64,000 bases of DNA from Pycnopodia helianthoides (lineage: Eukaryota > Echinodermata > Asteroidea > Forcipulatida > Asteriidae). The stretch covers positions 1,508,001-1,572,000 of the forward strand of contig CM063258.1 of NCBI GenBank assembly GCA_032158295.1. Reading direction: 5' to 3'. The notes below the pieces were generated by a model. It saw nothing but the letters and a program-made list of their open reading frames with translations, ran no database searches and was not told the origin of the DNA. Positions 63,190-64,000 of this stretch are shown here, in pieces (the stretch's first letter is position 1; every line of letters begins with the position of its first letter). The position numbers were made by a program, and so were the translations under genes.

Positions 63190-63545
63190 TTTAGCTGCGT
63201 TGCCCGGGGGGGGGGGCTAGGGGCACGTGCCCCCCCCCAACAAATTTCCAGTGCCCCCACGAAAAAATTGCGATAGTGCTCACAAAAATAAACAGATAAA
63301 AGAAAAGGGGAAAAAGAGGGAAATGCGTGTTTGTATAATCTAATGTAGTGAACATTCGCGATGGGGATCACTACCGCGGCCACAAAAATGGTGGCCCCCT
63401 GCAGCGCCCCCTCTCACGCATGACTCCCACCATGGAGGTAGAGTTGCAACCCATTCCCCCTGCCCCCCCCCCCACACACTTGAAAGCAGTGCCCCCCTGC
63501 CCTGTGCCCCTATACCCCCTCCCAACCGAAGGGAATGCGGGGAAG
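63190..63545. repeat. G/C-homopolymer-rich repeat sequence
   Basis: Blocks such as GGCACGTGCCCCCCCC and AGTGCCCCC recur here and resemble the interiors next to the ends at 23640 and 59759. No complete element can be delimited. Long C and G runs make the exact sequence unreliable. Confidence 0.3.
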
Positions 63546-63966
63546 GGTTGGGGTACATGGGTTAGTTTTTGGCTAAATTCCCCTAAAGCAATTTACCCTA
63601 AAGGTACCAATCTTGCCAAACGGATGGTGGCGCCTGTTATATTCCATCACCAACGAGCTTAAGTTAACTTTGATTGGGTTAGCTGTCCACAAAACGAAAT
63701 GACTAATTCTAAAGCATCTTCACTCGACCGAAAAGACCACCATAAAATATTAGCATAATAAAGACAGTTTGGAGTGTTGAGACTTTCATTGATACCGTTC
63801 ACCGGAGCGGAACCTGGTAGGGTGTACAAATAGATTTGCATTGGGAACAAGTGGAAGTTTTTCGGGGCGTCGCCATTTTATGAAGTTGCATTCCACCGAA
63901 GTAGCTATCCTTCAGAAAGTGCTTTGAATTCTTTGCCGAAATTCGACGAGAAGTCGGCAACCGAAC

Positions 63967-63993
63967 ATGGGGAAAGAAATTGATGACTATCAG
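63967..63993 (+). CDS. PLK4: First coding exon, probably polo-like kinase 4 (partial)
   Basis: ATG GGG AAA GAA ATT GAT GAC TAT CAG is followed by a good donor, GTGAGA. It encodes MGKEIDDYQ, close to the start of animal PLK4 proteins, where a short first exon encodes GEKIEDF-like residues just before the glycine-rich ATP loop. PLK4 is the kinase that starts centriole duplication. A GCCATTTT motif (YY1-type) about 95 bases upstream is common in housekeeping promoters. The kinase domain lies beyond the window, so this rests on nine residues and the splice donor. Confidence 0.45.
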
Positions 63994-64000
63994 GTGAGAT

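Overview
This 64 kb window is nuclear DNA from an intron-rich animal. It is repeat-dense, with GT-AG introns of 1 to 9 kb, vertebrate-like exon phases, an intronless rhodopsin-type GPCR and many tRNA-derived SINEs and short inverted-repeat elements. This fits an invertebrate deuterostome, most likely an echinoderm; the species is an inference. Everything here was read by eye: splice sites were chosen by GT/AG, phase and similarity to remembered families, with no alignment or transcript data.

Layout, left to right, all genes on the + strand. (1) 2969-12789: six-exon ANKRD45 orthologue, ankyrin repeats followed by a helical segment resembling the HSP70 C-terminal lid. (2) 17269-18587: intronless class A GPCR with a one-base frameshift after TM6. 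(3) 26214-56311: 14-exon SLC6 neurotransmitter transporter of the glycine transporter type (GlyT1/GlyT2), 671 codons if one missing base at the exon 11/12 junction is allowed for. (4) 63967-63993: a nine-codon first exon at the right edge, probably PLK4, continuing outside the window. The genes have unrelated roles (cilia/cytosol, sensory or neuropeptide signalling, glycine uptake, centriole duplication), so no operon-like logic is expected.

The rest is repeat sequence. There are five minisatellites: 55 bp at 7177, 24 bp at 11705, 45 bp at 37061, 29/35 bp at 39255 and 21 bp at 47113. Four of them lie in introns of the two large genes, and the fifth (55 bp) lies in ANKRD45 intron 4, so all five are intronic. 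There are at least five SINE types with visible Pol III A and B boxes, a superfamily of TTAA-flanked non-autonomous elements, several near-perfect fold-back elements, hAT-like short elements, LINE 3' tails and probable Penelope-like fragments carrying decayed hammerhead-like motifs.

Most notable: the 45-bp array multiplies the 3' splice site of transporter exon 3 nine times; ANKRD45 pairs ankyrin repeats with an HSP70-lid-like tail; both frameshifts sit at G-runs and each is closed by one extra G; and a 55-bp array with 13 AP-1 consensus sites ends in a hairpin and an inverted unit. I saw no convincing wholly new multi-gene system.
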